17,692 nucleotides of DNA. Origin: an uncultured bacterium. GTDB lineage: Bacteria; Bacillota; Clostridia; Oscillospirales; Oscillospiraceae. The DNA lies in NCBI GenBank assembly GCA_949288405.1, contig CASEKM010000013.1:1-17692 (forward strand). The letters run 5' to 3'. Numbering within the stretch: the stretch's first letter is position 1; the number at the start of each line of letters is the position of its first letter. Below are positions 1-7,352 of the stretch, one piece after another. Under the pieces are notes generated by a model. That model ran no database searches, was not told the DNA's origin, and saw nothing but the letters and a program-made list of their open reading frames with translations. Made by a program: the position numbers and the translations under genes.

Positions 1-1164
1 GAGGCCCAGCATCTTCCCCAGGGCCTCCAGCAGTTTATTTTGCCGCTCCTCCCGGGTGGTGGCCCGCTCCACCTCCTCCACGGCGTTCTGGTTGGCCAGC
101 TTGATCAGGTCCATCTTGGCCCCCCGCTGGGGGGTGACCAGCTCCACCCGGTACCCCACCTGCTCCGAGAGCATCCGGGTGAGGGGCACCTGGTCGGACA
201 GCTCACAGGGCAGGAGGATCTGCTTGGGCAGACGGCTGCGGCCCCCATAATAGGCCCGCACCAGGGAGGACAAAACCTCCTCCTCTTCCTCCTCCACCGG
301 GGTCTCCAGCAGCTCCATGTCCTTGGCGGCCAGCTCTCCGTCCATATAGTGGAGGACCACAAAGCAGCTCTTGGCGGTCCCCCGGAAGAACCCCGTCACG
401 TCGGTGTCCGCCAGGGAGCCCGCCACCACCTTCTGCCGGGCCCCCAGCAGCTCGATGGCTTTCAGCCGGTCCCGCAGTTCCGCCGCCTTCTCAAAGCGCA
501 GCTCCTCCGCCGCCTGCTCCATCTCGGCGGTGAGCTCCTCCTTCACCTCTTTGAACCGGCCCTCCAGCAGGGAGACCGCCTGGGCGATGGCCTCGTCGTG
601 CTGGGGCTTCAAGTTCTCCGAGCGGCAGTAGCCGTCGCACTTGCCCATGTGAAAGTTCAGGCAGGGCCGCTCCTTGCCGATGTCCCGGGGGAACTTCTTC
701 CGGCAGGAGGGCAGGCGCAGGGCGGTGCGCAAGGCGTCCACACTGGCCTGGGTGCTGTGGCGGCTGGCGTAGGGGCCGAAGTACCGTGCCCCATCCTCCG
801 CCACCCGGCTGGCCAGGGAAAATTTGGGGTACGCCTCCTTAGACAGGCGGATGTAGGGGTAGCCCTTGTCGTCCTTCAGGAGGATATTGTACCGGGGCTG
901 GTGGCGCTTGATGAGGGAATTTTCCAGGATCAGCGCCTCGAACTCGCTGTCGGCGATGATCACGTCAAAGTGGTCGATCTGGGACACCATGGCCCGGGTC
1001 TTCTCCGTGTGGGAGGCCAGGTTGGCAAAATACTGGCTCACCCGGTTTTTCAGGGCCTTGGCCTTGCCCACATAGATGACCTGGCTCTGGGCGTCCTGCA
1101 TGATGTACACCCCGGGCTTTAGAGGCAGGGCGTGGGCTTTTTCTTTTAGTTCGTCAAAGGTCAT
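1..1164 (-). CDS. uvrC: UvrABC excinuclease subunit C (N-terminal part, runs off the left edge)
   Basis: UvrC is the incision nuclease of nucleotide excision repair: recruited by UvrB at a lesion, it cuts 3' of the damage with its N-terminal GIY-YIG domain and 5' with a C-terminal RNase H-like domain. Here 388 codons are visible. The GIY-YIG nuclease spans about residues 14-92, with GVY at 18-20, YVGKAKALKNR at 31-41 (catalytic Tyr and Arg) and the catalytic Glu in ALILEN around residue 81. Four cysteines at 154, 168, 176 and 180 match the metal/iron-sulfur site known in UvrC. A UVR motif (EELRFEKAAELRDRLKAIE, 220-238) is the UvrB-binding element. The ATG at 1164 is preceded by AAAAAGGAGG (1179-1188) with a rather long 14-nt spacer. 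The RNase H and HhH domains lie beyond position 1. Family identity is near certain; completeness cannot be judged. Confidence 0.96.
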   Translation of the reverse strand, partial: MTFDELKEKAHALPLKPGVYIMQDAQSQVIYVGKAKALKNRVSQYFANLASHTEKTRAMVSQIDHFDVIIADSEFEALILENSLIKRHQPRYNILLKDDKGYPYIRLSKEAYPKFSLASRVAEDGARYFGPYASRHSTQASVDALRTALRLPSCRKKFPRDIGKERPCLNFHMGKCDGYCRSENLKPQHDEAIAQAVSLLEGRFKEVKEELTAEMEQAAEELRFEKAAELRDRLKAIELLGARQKVVAGSLADTDVTGFFRGTAKSCFVVLHYMDGELAAKDMELLETPVEEEEEEVLSSLVRAYYGGRSRLPKQILLPCELSDQVPLTRMLSEQVGYRVELVTPQRGAKMDLIKLANQNAVEEVERATTREERQNKLLEALGKMLGL

Positions 1165-1363
1165 GGGTGGTTGTCCTGCCTCCTTTTTGCTTTGTGTTTT
1201 CCGCGCGGGGAGTTTCACCATATTTCTGTAGGGCGCGACGACCCCGGCGCGCCGCTTTCTTATACTTGCACAGGGGGATTTCGCCGCCATCTCCGCGCTA
1301 AGAGCCGCCGCTTTGCGGCGGTTGCGCTCCGAAACGCACCTGCGGGCGCAGTGCGGGCGGCGA

Positions 1364-1391
1364 GTTTCTTTCCCAACGATGGGAAAGAAAC
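1364..1391. repeat. Perfect 11-bp inverted repeat
   Basis: GTTTCTTTCCC at 1364-1374 pairs perfectly with GGGAAAGAAAC at 1381-1391 around the 6-nt loop AACGAT. It is the longest uninterrupted palindrome in the uvrC-upstream gap. The arms are AT-rich relative to the flanks, suggesting a mobile or dispersed repeat unit rather than a terminator, because no T-run follows on either strand. Confidence 0.7.
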
Positions 1392-1639
1392 CAAAGGATC
1401 GCCGGGGGACAGCTCAAAATGAGCGCTGACGCGCTCATATTCGCCTTACCCCCGGACCTCCATTTTACGGGGGTTACCCCTTTAAGTTGGCATAGGGTTT
1501 CCGGCGCGCAAAATCTGAGTGACACTCTAAATTCCCGCCGGGCCACTAGGCCCTGGGTTTTCAAAAATTTCCTCCGATGCGGTTCAATTTCTGCGCCTGG
1601 GTTTCCCAGCCAACGTCACCGGTGCGAATATCGCCGTAG

Positions 1640-1659
1640 GGGAGGGGCTTGCCCCTCCC
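1640..1659. repeat. 9-bp GC-rich hairpin with 2-nt loop
   Basis: GGGAGGGGC at 1640-1648 is followed by TT and then GCCCCTCCC at 1651-1659, a perfect cruciform-type palindrome. A second strong hairpin (1694-1714, one G-T pair) follows 35 bp later. Both lie just past the 3' end of the EcsC-family gene, so they could stabilise its mRNA end, but no U-tract accompanies them on the minus strand. Confidence 0.6.
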
Positions 1660-1744
1660 GCCGCTTCCCGGAATGGTTTGTAATCCGCCGCAGGGGTGGG
1701 TCCAAGACCCGCCCGTTTTGCAGGCTCTCCTGAGGAAAGGCGGC

Positions 1745-2536
1745 TCACAGCCCCCGCACCTTCCGCTCCAAAAAGCGCTTCTTATACTTCAGGCCGCCCC
1801 ACTGGGAGACCCGCCCGGCAGTGGAAAAGTTCGCCGCGCCGCCCACAACGCCCACAACTGGGAGGCCCTGGACAAATTTGACGGCCAGCAGCTTCTGAGC
1901 CAAGAGCGAGGCGGCCGCCCTTGTCTCCTCCCCCAGATTGACAGATACCGGCCAGCCGTGGTCCAGCGCCCGGCCCAGCTGATCCGCCCGCAGGCTCAGG
2001 CTCCGCCGCTCCTCCCCCTGAGCCAAGGCTCCTTGGAGGAGCAGAAGCACATAGGTCCGCTCCTCGTCGCTCTCATAGGAGAAGCCGTACCGGCATGCGC
2101 TCTGATAGAGGCTGCGCAGCAACAGGGCCAGAAACACCGGGATATCAGGAAGGCCAACACCCAGCAGTCCAAGAGCCGCCCCCTCGGTACCGGCGGCAAA
2201 GACCTCTCCAATCTGCCCCTTCCGGCGGCCGCGCTCCATCTGCCGAAGGATCGCCCGCTCTTCCTTGGGGGTAAGTTCTTTTTCCCACAGGCGCTGCTCC
2301 AGGTTCAGCCGCTCCACCGGGATGGTCTTTTCCACCAGTTTAACGCCGCCCGGCCCGAATACGGTTTGAAACGCCTTGTAAAACGCAGCCTCCAGCGTTT
2401 GCCGGACCTTCGGCGGAATTTTTTCCTCCAGCCCGCTTTGGATGGGCGGCCAAGAAAATCCGCCCCTGAGAAGCCGTACCTCCTGCCGTTCCAGGCGGTT
2501 CAGCAGTCTGGAATAGGAAACCGGCATGTCCTTCAT
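1745..2536 (-). CDS. EcsC family protein
   Basis: A 263-residue protein of the EcsC family, named after a gene of the Bacillus ecsABC cluster; its biochemical role is not established. Family features are a polar N-terminal helical half (1-115), then GEVFAAGTEGAALGLLG with a Gly/Ala-rich hydrophobic stretch (about 128-160), and a C-terminal FVQGLPVVGVVGGAAN (about 222-237) before a basic tail. It probably associates with the membrane without a signal peptide. The start was moved to ATG 2536 (GGGAGAG at 2548-2554, 11-nt spacing). The longer frame would begin at a GTG (2578) inside the stem of the upstream terminator and is implausible. With only about 30 nt between that terminator and the ATG there is no room for a separate promoter, so expression probably depends on readthrough from ptsH or on a promoter inside ptsH. 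Confidence 0.82.
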   Translation of the reverse strand: MKDMPVSYSRLLNRLERQEVRLLRGGFSWPPIQSGLEEKIPPKVRQTLEAAFYKAFQTVFGPGGVKLVEKTIPVERLNLEQRLWEKELTPKEERAILRQMERGRRKGQIGEVFAAGTEGAALGLLGVGLPDIPVFLALLLRSLYQSACRYGFSYESDEERTYVLLLLQGALAQGEERRSLSLRADQLGRALDHGWPVSVNLGEETRAAASLLAQKLLAVKFVQGLPVVGVVGGAANFSTAGRVSQWGGLKYKKRFLERKVRGL

Positions 2537-2567
2537 CGCGAAATCGACTCTCCCGTGCTGGAATATC

Positions 2568-2592
2568 AAAAAAGGCACCGCAGTGCGGTGCC
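2568..2592 (-). terminator. Intrinsic terminator after ptsH
   Basis: GGCACCGCA / TGCGGTGCC (2574-2592) forms a 9-bp stem with a single-base loop (or 8 bp with 3). On the minus strand it is followed by six T residues (2573-2568). The plus strand also ends in a T-rich run (2593-2599), so it could work both ways, although no gene arrives from the left on the plus strand. It sits between ptsH and the codirectional EcsC-family gene and may act as a partial terminator setting their ratio. Confidence 0.85.
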
Positions 2593-2612
2593 TTCTTTTT
2601 GTGCTTGGGAAA

Positions 2613-2876
2613 TTACTCGGAGAAATCGGAGGAGATCATCTTATACAGGGCCTCCACCGCTTCCTTCTCATCGGGGCCATCCGCAATCAGCTTGATGGGG
2701 GTGCCCTTTACGATACCCAGGGACAGAACGCCCAACAGGCTCTTCGCATTCACCTTCCGCTCATCCTTCTCCACCCAGATGGCGCTCTTGAACTCGTTGG
2801 CCTTCTGGATAAAGAACGTGGCCGGTCTGGCGTGCAGCCCAACCTGATTGTTAACGACCGCTTCCTGACTATACAT
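2613..2876 (-). CDS. ptsH: Phosphocarrier protein HPr
   Basis: HPr carries phosphate from enzyme I to the sugar-specific EII proteins. In Gram-positive bacteria it is also phosphorylated on a serine by HPrK/P and then acts as CcpA co-repressor in catabolite control. The 87-residue product is typical length. GLHARPAT places the phospho-acceptor at His15, and KSLLGVLSLGI places the regulatory serine at Ser46, as in Bacillus HPr, so this is not the Crh paralogue, which lacks His15. The start is ATG 2876 with GGAGGT (2885-2890) 8 nt upstream. An upstream in-frame start at 2894 would overlap the ribosome binding site and is rejected. No PTS genes (ptsI, EII) or hprK are nearby in the window. A sigma-A promoter lies immediately upstream and a terminator downstream, so it is mainly monocistronic. 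Confidence 0.95.
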   Translation of the reverse strand: MYSQEAVVNNQVGLHARPATFFIQKANEFKSAIWVEKDERKVNAKSLLGVLSLGIVKGTPIKLIADGPDEKEAVEALYKMISSDFSE

Positions 2877-2912
2877 ACAACCGTACCTCCGCACTTGTCA
2901 TATTGTGTCTTT

Positions 2913-2942
2913 AGCATACCAGATTTATCCCGCCGCCGTCAA
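2913..2942 (-). promoter_or_regulatory. Sigma-A promoter of ptsH
   Basis: On the minus strand TTGACG (2942-2937) is separated by 18 nt from TATGCT (2918-2913). Transcription would begin near 2906, giving a short leader of about 30 nt before the ATG at 2876. The surrounding 200 bp (2877-3094) is AT-rich compared with the rest of the window and holds no gene. Confidence 0.65.
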
Positions 2943-3094
2943 TGACATTTTTCACAAATCTATGGAAATCCGCCGCAAAAAATTACAGGCCGGGATGAAC
3001 TTCGTCTTTTTGTATGATTTTTATTTTTTGGGTCGCCGTTTTACAGTCAAAATAACGGATTTTTGCCAGCTGTGGCCGGGCCGCTCCAGATTTT

Positions 3095-5421
3095 TTACTT
3101 CAGCTCCACCACGGTGACGCCGTCCTCCCCCTCGCCGTAGCGGCCGGGGCGGAAGGACTTCACATAGCGGCTGCGCTTGAGGTAGGTGCGCACGGCGTTC
3201 CGCACCGCCCCGGTGCCCTTGCCGTGGATGACGGTGACCGTCTCCAGCTTGCCCATCATGGCGGTGTCCAGGAAGTTCTCCAGGGCCAGGACCGCCTCGT
3301 CGGTCATCATGCCCCGCAGGTCCAGCTCTCTGGGGGCGGCGGAGCGGAGGGTGCGCTCCGCCCGCTGGAGGATCTTGCGGGTCTCCTTCTGGGCGGAGGT
3401 CTCCCCCTCCACCACCCGCACCTCGCTCTGCTTGGCGGAGATCTTCAAAATCCCCGCCTGGAGCTGGAGGGTGCCGTCCTTGTTCACCGACAGGACAGTG
3501 GCCCGGGTGCCCATGGACACCAGCTCCACCGTGTCCCCCGCCTTGGCGTCCCGGGTGGGGGGCGGGGCCTCCGGCTCCTGGACGGGGCCGCCGATGTTCT
3601 TCTCCGCCTCGTTGAGCAGGTGCCTCGCCTGGGCCCGGCCGTCGTTCACCTGCTGCCAGTCCAGGTCCTTCCGCTTCTGGAGCTCCTTCAGCTCGGAAAT
3701 AGCCAGGTCGCTGGCCGCCCTGGCCTCCTCGATGATGGCCCGGGCCTCCGCCTGGGCCTTCTCCACCACCTTGGCCCGCTCCGCCTCCAGCTTGTCCCGG
3801 TACTCCTTGGCCTTGGCGGCGGACTGCTCCATCTCCAGCTTCAGGCGGCGGGCCTCGGTGCGCTCCTTCTCCATCTCCTGGCGCTGCTGGTCCAGCTTGG
3901 TGAGCACGTCCTCAAAGCGCACGTTCTCTGCGTCCAGCCGGGCGGCGGCCTTCTCGATGATATACTCCGGCAGACCCAGGCGGCGGGAGATGGCAAAGGC
4001 GTTGGACTTGCCGGGGATGCCCAGCACCAGCCGGTAGGTGGGGGCCAGGGTCTCCACGTTGAACTCACAGGAGGCGTTCTCCACCCCTGGGTGGTGGCCG
4101 CCACCAGCGCCCCCAGGTTCCGGGCGCTGTCAATGATGGAGGCGGCCAGGGCGGCGCCCTCCACCGGGTCGGTGCCCGCCCCCAGCTCGTCCAGCAGGAT
4201 CAGGGAGCGGTCGTCCGCCTCGTTCAGGATGCCCACGATGGTGGTCATGTGGGAGGAGAAGGTGGACAGGGACTGGGCGATGGACTGCTCGTCCCCGATG
4301 TCGGCCAGCACCCGGTCGAACACCCGCACGGCGGAGTCCGCCCCGGCGGGGATGTGCAGGCCGCACTGGGCCATGAGGGTGAGCAGGCCGATGGTCTTCA
4401 GGGTCACCGTCTTGCCGCCGGTGTTGGGGCCGGTGATCATCAGGGTGTCGAACCTGTCCCCCAGCTCCAGGTCGTTGGCCACCGCCGTCTTTTTGTCCAG
4501 CAGGGGGTGTCGGGCCTTCTGCAGGCGGATATACTTGTCCGACAGCCGGGGGCTGCTGGCCTCCATGTTCAGGGACAGCTTACCCCGGGCAAAGATGGTG
4601 TCTAGCCAGATGAGCAGGTCGTAGTCCTCGGAGATGTCCTCCTTGCGGGCGGCGCACTGGGCGGACAGCTCGGCCAGGATGCGCTCGATCTCCTTTTTCT
4701 CCCGGGCGGCCAGCTCCCGCAGCTCGTTGTTGGCCTTCACCACTCCCATGGGCTCGATGAAGAAGGTGGAGCCGGAGGAGGACACGTCGTGGACCAGGCC
4801 GGGGATGGCGTTCTTGAACTCCGACTTCACTGGCACCACGTACCGGTCGGAGCGGATGGTGATGATGGACTCCTGCAGGTACTTGGACTGGTTGGAGGAG
4901 ATGATCTTCTGTAAAATATCCCGCACCTTGGCCTCGGTGGCCCGCATGTGCCGGCGGATGGAGGCCAGCTCGCTGCTGGCCGAGTCGGCCAGCTCGTCCT
5001 CCCCCACGATGGAGTTGGTGATGGTGTCCTCCAGAAAGCGGTTGGGGGTGAGGGCCCGGAACAGGTGGGAGATGGGGGTCTTCTCCTCGCTGGAGCCGTA
5101 CTCCTGGACGGTGCGGGCGCACCGGAGGACGGCGGCGACCTCCAGCAGCTCCCGGGTGTTCAGGCTGCCCCCCATGTCCGCCCGGTGGAGGCTGGCCGCC
5201 ACCGGCTTTACCCCGGAGAAGCCGGGACTCCCCCGCTGGATGAGCAGGTCCACCGCGGCGGAGGTCTCGTCCAGAGCCCGCCGCACGTCGTCCGGGTCGG
5301 TCATGGGCCGCAGGGCCAGGGAGCGCTCCTTGCCCTCCTGGGTGGCGGCGCAGGCGGAGAGCTGCTCCAAGACCTTGGGCAGCTCCAGGGTGGCGATGGA
5401 TTTTTCAAACAGGTCCGTCAT
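3095..5421 (-). pseudogene. mutS2: MutS2 endonuclease/ribosome-rescue ATPase, interrupted by a frame-shifting deletion
   Basis: MutS2 is a MutS-like ABC ATPase with a C-terminal Smr domain, linked to suppression of recombination and, in Bacillus, to splitting collided ribosomes. Frame 1 starts at ATG 5421 (MTDLFEKS) and gives 444 residues: core and clamp helices, Walker A GPNTGGKT (331-338), Walker B LILLDELGAGTDP with Asp411/Glu412. It then loses frame near 4090. Frame 2 resumes at GVENASCEFNVET (from about 4087) and runs to TAA 3095 with the coiled-coil and Smr domain (LDLRG, HGKGTG). The block expected between them, starting with the conserved HY.ELK (H-loop), is absent: by comparison with the Bacillus protein about 37 nt are missing, at an ACCACCCA sequence. 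Either a natural inactivating deletion between short direct repeats or an assembly error. Intact length would be about 787 residues, normal for the family. GGAGA close to the ATG and AGGAG 12 nt upstream may both serve as RBS. Confidence 0.9.
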
Positions 5422-5461
5422 AGTCTCCGTGTCTCCTGTCGTCATAGGATCGTTCGGAATG

Positions 5462-5490
5462 ATTGTCTCACATTTCCCGTGTTTTGGCAA
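5462..5490 (-). promoter_or_regulatory. Possible mutS2 promoter
   Basis: On the minus strand TTGCCA (5490-5485), a 17-nt spacer and GACAAT (5467-5462) form a moderate sigma-A match placed about 40 nt upstream of ATG 5421. The -10 hexamer matches only four of six positions, so this is a weak call. Confidence 0.35.
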
Positions 5491-5570
5491 GGGGCGGCTG
5501 CCCGCCTCCGGCATTCCGCCGTCGTTTTTGATAGTTTCCCGGTTCCTCTCCTCGGATATTTCGGACAGAA

Positions 5571-5599
5571 TTGACAATTTCACCCGTCTATGGTATCCT
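5571..5599 (+). promoter_or_regulatory. Strong sigma-A promoter for the small membrane peptide
   Basis: Consensus TTGACA (5571-5576), a 17-nt spacer and TATCCT (5594-5599) lie 35 bp upstream of ATG 5634, so the leader is about 27 nt and contains only the AAGGAGGT ribosome binding site (5621-5628). It is divergent from mutS2. Confidence 0.8.
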
Positions 5600-5633
5600 G
5601 AGTTCAGGAATGCGCCAAGAAAGGAGGTCCCCC

Positions 5634-5711
5634 ATGAACCGCTTCAACCGGGTCGTGCTCTGGGTCGTCGTGCTGGTGACCCTGATCCTCCCGTTCCTGG
5701 TCAAGCACTGA
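5634..5711 (+). CDS. 25-residue single-pass membrane peptide
   Basis: The frame ATG 5634 to TGA 5711 encodes 25 residues: a short basic start (MNRFNR), a continuous hydrophobic stretch of about 17 residues (VVLWVVVLVTLILPFLV) and a basic KH end. It is long enough for one membrane span and has no mature domain after it. Support for it being a real gene is unusually good for its size: a consensus promoter at 5571-5599, a perfect AAGGAGGT at 5621-5628 with 5-nt spacing, and nothing else for that promoter to serve nearby. The next gene, an amino-acid symporter, has its own promoter 87 bp downstream, but readthrough could join them. It could be a regulatory membrane peptide of the symporter, a type I toxin-like peptide, or an orphan; I do not recognise the family. 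Confidence 0.7.
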   Translation: MNRFNRVVLWVVVLVTLILPFLVKH

Positions 5712-5775
5712 GGGATGGACAGGCGGCCGTCCGCTCCGTCGGGACACGCCCCCTCATCCCGCCGCCCCTTTGTTC

Positions 5776-5803
5776 TTGCAATTTCCGCAAATTTCAGTAT
5801 AAT
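5776..5803 (+). promoter_or_regulatory. Sigma-A promoter of the AGCS symporter
   Basis: TTGCAA (5776-5781), a 16-nt spacer and a perfect TATAAT (5798-5803). The predicted leader is about 85 nt and can form small hairpins (GGCGG/CCGCC around 5822-5842 and TTCCG/CGGAA around 5847-5873) just before the AAGGAGGAG ribosome binding site at 5881-5889. Confidence 0.75.
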
Positions 5804-5895
5804 CATCTCATTGCAAATACGGGCGGGCTCCAGCGGTCCGCCTGTTTCCGTCCTCTCTCGGATGGGCGGAAGGCAGAAAAAAGGAGGAGAGATAT

Positions 5896-7266
5896 TTGGA
5901 GCTGATTTTAAACATCAACAATTTCATCAATGGGATCGTGTGGGGGCCGGTGATGCTCTTTCTGCTGGTGGGCACTGGGATCTACCTCACCGCCCGGTGC
6001 GGCTGTCTCCAGGCCCGGCGGTTCGGCTTTATCATGCGCAGCACCCTGGGCTCCCTGTTCCGAAAGACGGAGAAGAAGGCCGGCGGAGAGCCCAACCTCA
6101 CCCCCTTCCAGGCGGTGTCCACCGCCCTGGCGGGCACGGTGGGCACGGGCAACATCGCCGGTGTCACCGGGGCCATCTTCGCCGGAGGGCCGGGGGCCGT
6201 GTTCTGGATGTGGGTGTCCGCCTTCTTCGGCATGATGACCAAGTACGCCGAGATCGTCCTGGCGGTGAAGTACCGCCAGGTGGGGCCGGACGGGACCCAC
6301 TACGGCGGCCCCATGTACTACATTGAAAAGGGCACCGGCCACAAGTGGCTGGCGGTGCTGTTCGCCCTGCTGGGCGGCATCGCCTGCTTCGGCATCGGCA
6401 ACATCGCCCAGTCCACGGAAATCGCCGGGGCCATGGAGTCCCTGGTGGGGCTGCCCCCCCTGTGGACCGGCATCATCCTGGCCATCCTCACCGCCATCGT
6501 GGTCATCGGCGGCGTGCAGCGCATCGGCCAGGTGGCCTCCTATCTGGTGCCCTTCATGGCCATCTTTTATATCGTGGCCGGCGTGGCGGTGATCGCCCTG
6601 CGGATCACGGAGGTCCCCGCCGCCCTGGCCGCCATCTTCCAGGGGGCCTTCAGCTTTGAGGCGGTGGGCGGCGGCGTGTTCGGCTACGCCATCATGCAGG
6701 CCATGCGCCAGGGCTTCGCCCGGGGCGTCTTCTCCAACGAGGCCGGTCTGGGGTCCGCCCCCATGGCCCACGCGGCCTCCAACACCAAGGAGCCGGTGGA
6801 ACAGGGCATGTGGGGCGTGTTTGAGGTGTTTGTGGACACCATCATCATCTGCACCCTCACCTCCATGGCCGTCCTCCTGTCCGGCGTGCTGGAGTACGAC
6901 CTGAACTCCTTCGCCTCCAACGGCGCGGCGGCCGCCGCCGCCTTCAACGCCATCCTCCCCGGCTCCATCGGCGGGACGGTGCTCCAGATCAGCCTGCTGT
7001 TCTTCGCCCTGTCCACCATCCTGGGGTGGAGCTACTACGGCGAGCGGTGCTGGGGCTACCTCACCAACAACAACAAGGCCGCCAACCTGATCTTCAAGGT
7101 GGCCTTCGTGCTGGTGTGCATCGTGGGAGCCGTGGGGTCCGGCTCCCTCATGTGGGACATCTCCGACACCCTCAACGGCATGATGGCCATTCCCAACCTG
7201 ATCGGCCTGCTGCTCCTGTCCGGGACGGTCATCCAGGCCACCAGGACCTATTTCAGCAAGCACTGA
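5896..7266 (+). CDS. Sodium:alanine (AGCS family) symporter
   Basis: An integral membrane carrier of the alanine/glycine:cation symporter family, importing small neutral amino acids with Na+ (or H+). The 456 residues match the family length, with about 10-11 hydrophobic spans. Signature segments are AGTVGTGNIAGV (79-90), YGGPMYYIEKG (136-146) and NEAGLGSAPMAHAA (from residue 281), all characteristic of AGCS proteins, and no frame breaks occur. The start is a TTG at 5896, chosen because AAGGAGGAG (5881-5889) sits at the right distance and the N-terminal MELILNINNFINGIVWGP fits the family; no ATG lies nearby in frame. Exact substrate (alanine, glycine, serine or glutamine) cannot be told from sequence. 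It has its own promoter and a strong terminator directly after the stop, so it is transcribed alone or with the 25-residue peptide gene. Confidence 0.94.
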   Translation: MELILNINNFINGIVWGPVMLFLLVGTGIYLTARCGCLQARRFGFIMRSTLGSLFRKTEKKAGGEPNLTPFQAVSTALAGTVGTGNIAGVTGAIFAGGPGAVFWMWVSAFFGMMTKYAEIVLAVKYRQVGPDGTHYGGPMYYIEKGTGHKWLAVLFALLGGIACFGIGNIAQSTEIAGAMESLVGLPPLWTGIILAILTAIVVIGGVQRIGQVASYLVPFMAIFYIVAGVAVIALRITEVPAALAAIFQGAFSFEAVGGGVFGYAIMQAMRQGFARGVFSNEAGLGSAPMAHAASNTKEPVEQGMWGVFEVFVDTIIICTLTSMAVLLSGVLEYDLNSFASNGAAAAAAFNAILPGSIGGTVLQISLLFFALSTILGWSYYGERCWGYLTNNNKAANLIFKVAFVLVCIVGAVGSGSLMWDISDTLNGMMAIPNLIGLLLLSGTVIQATRTYFSKH

Positions 7267-7286
7267 ATCTATTGAGCCAAAAAGGA

Positions 7287-7320
7287 CCCCCGCAGGGAGC
7301 CGTTCGGTTCCCTGCGGGGG
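7287..7320. terminator. Bidirectional intrinsic terminator between convergent genes
   Basis: A 15-bp stem (CCCCCGCAGGGAGCC 7287-7301 against GGTTCCCTGCGGGGG 7306-7320, one G-T) with a GTTC loop. On the plus strand it is followed by ATTTTTC (7321-7327) and on the minus strand by TCCTTTTT, so it can end both the symporter and the SLH-domain gene. Confidence 0.93.
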
Positions 7321-7352
7321 ATTTTTCATGGCCTTGTCCGCTCAGTCCGGGC

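Larger units (their letters stand above)
1165..1744. repeat. Gene-free stretch rich in palindromes
   Basis: This is a 580-bp interval between the 5' end of uvrC and the 3' end of the EcsC-family gene. I see no credible gene; the open frames crossing it run straight through hairpins and have no RBS or domain. It holds at least six inverted repeats: 1305-1311/1315-1321 (7 bp), 1364-1374/1381-1391 (11 bp, perfect, loop AACGAT), 1419-1426/1431-1438 (8 bp), 1448-1454/1468-1474 (7 bp), 1640-1648/1651-1659 (9 bp, 2-nt loop) and 1694-1702/1706-1714 (9 bp including one G-T). Smaller ones occur at 1517-1527 and 1597-1609. None has a clean U-tract on either strand, so they are not ordinary terminators. 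The arrangement looks like a cluster of dispersed intergenic repeats (REP/BIME-like), which is inference. Confidence 0.6.

Noticed and set aside
1171..1733. Several overlapping short open frames on both strands in the palindrome-rich gap
   Set aside because: They read straight through hairpins, overlap each other and lack ribosome binding sites or domains; they are products of repeat DNA.
2537..2578. GTG start at 2578 extending the EcsC-family protein by 14 residues
   Set aside because: The codon lies inside the stem of the upstream terminator; ATG 2536 has a plausible SD.
2940..2965. Possible catabolite-responsive (cre) site upstream of ptsH
   Set aside because: The best stretch (TGTGAAAAATGTCA on the minus strand) lacks the central CG and has three mismatches to the consensus.
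3224..4624. 466-codon open frame on the plus strand
   Set aside because: Antisense to mutS2; Leu/Gly/His-rich shadow crossing the frameshift junction.
5908..7329. 473-codon open frame on the minus strand
   Set aside because: Antisense to the AGCS symporter and starts beyond its terminator; no RBS or recognisable domain.
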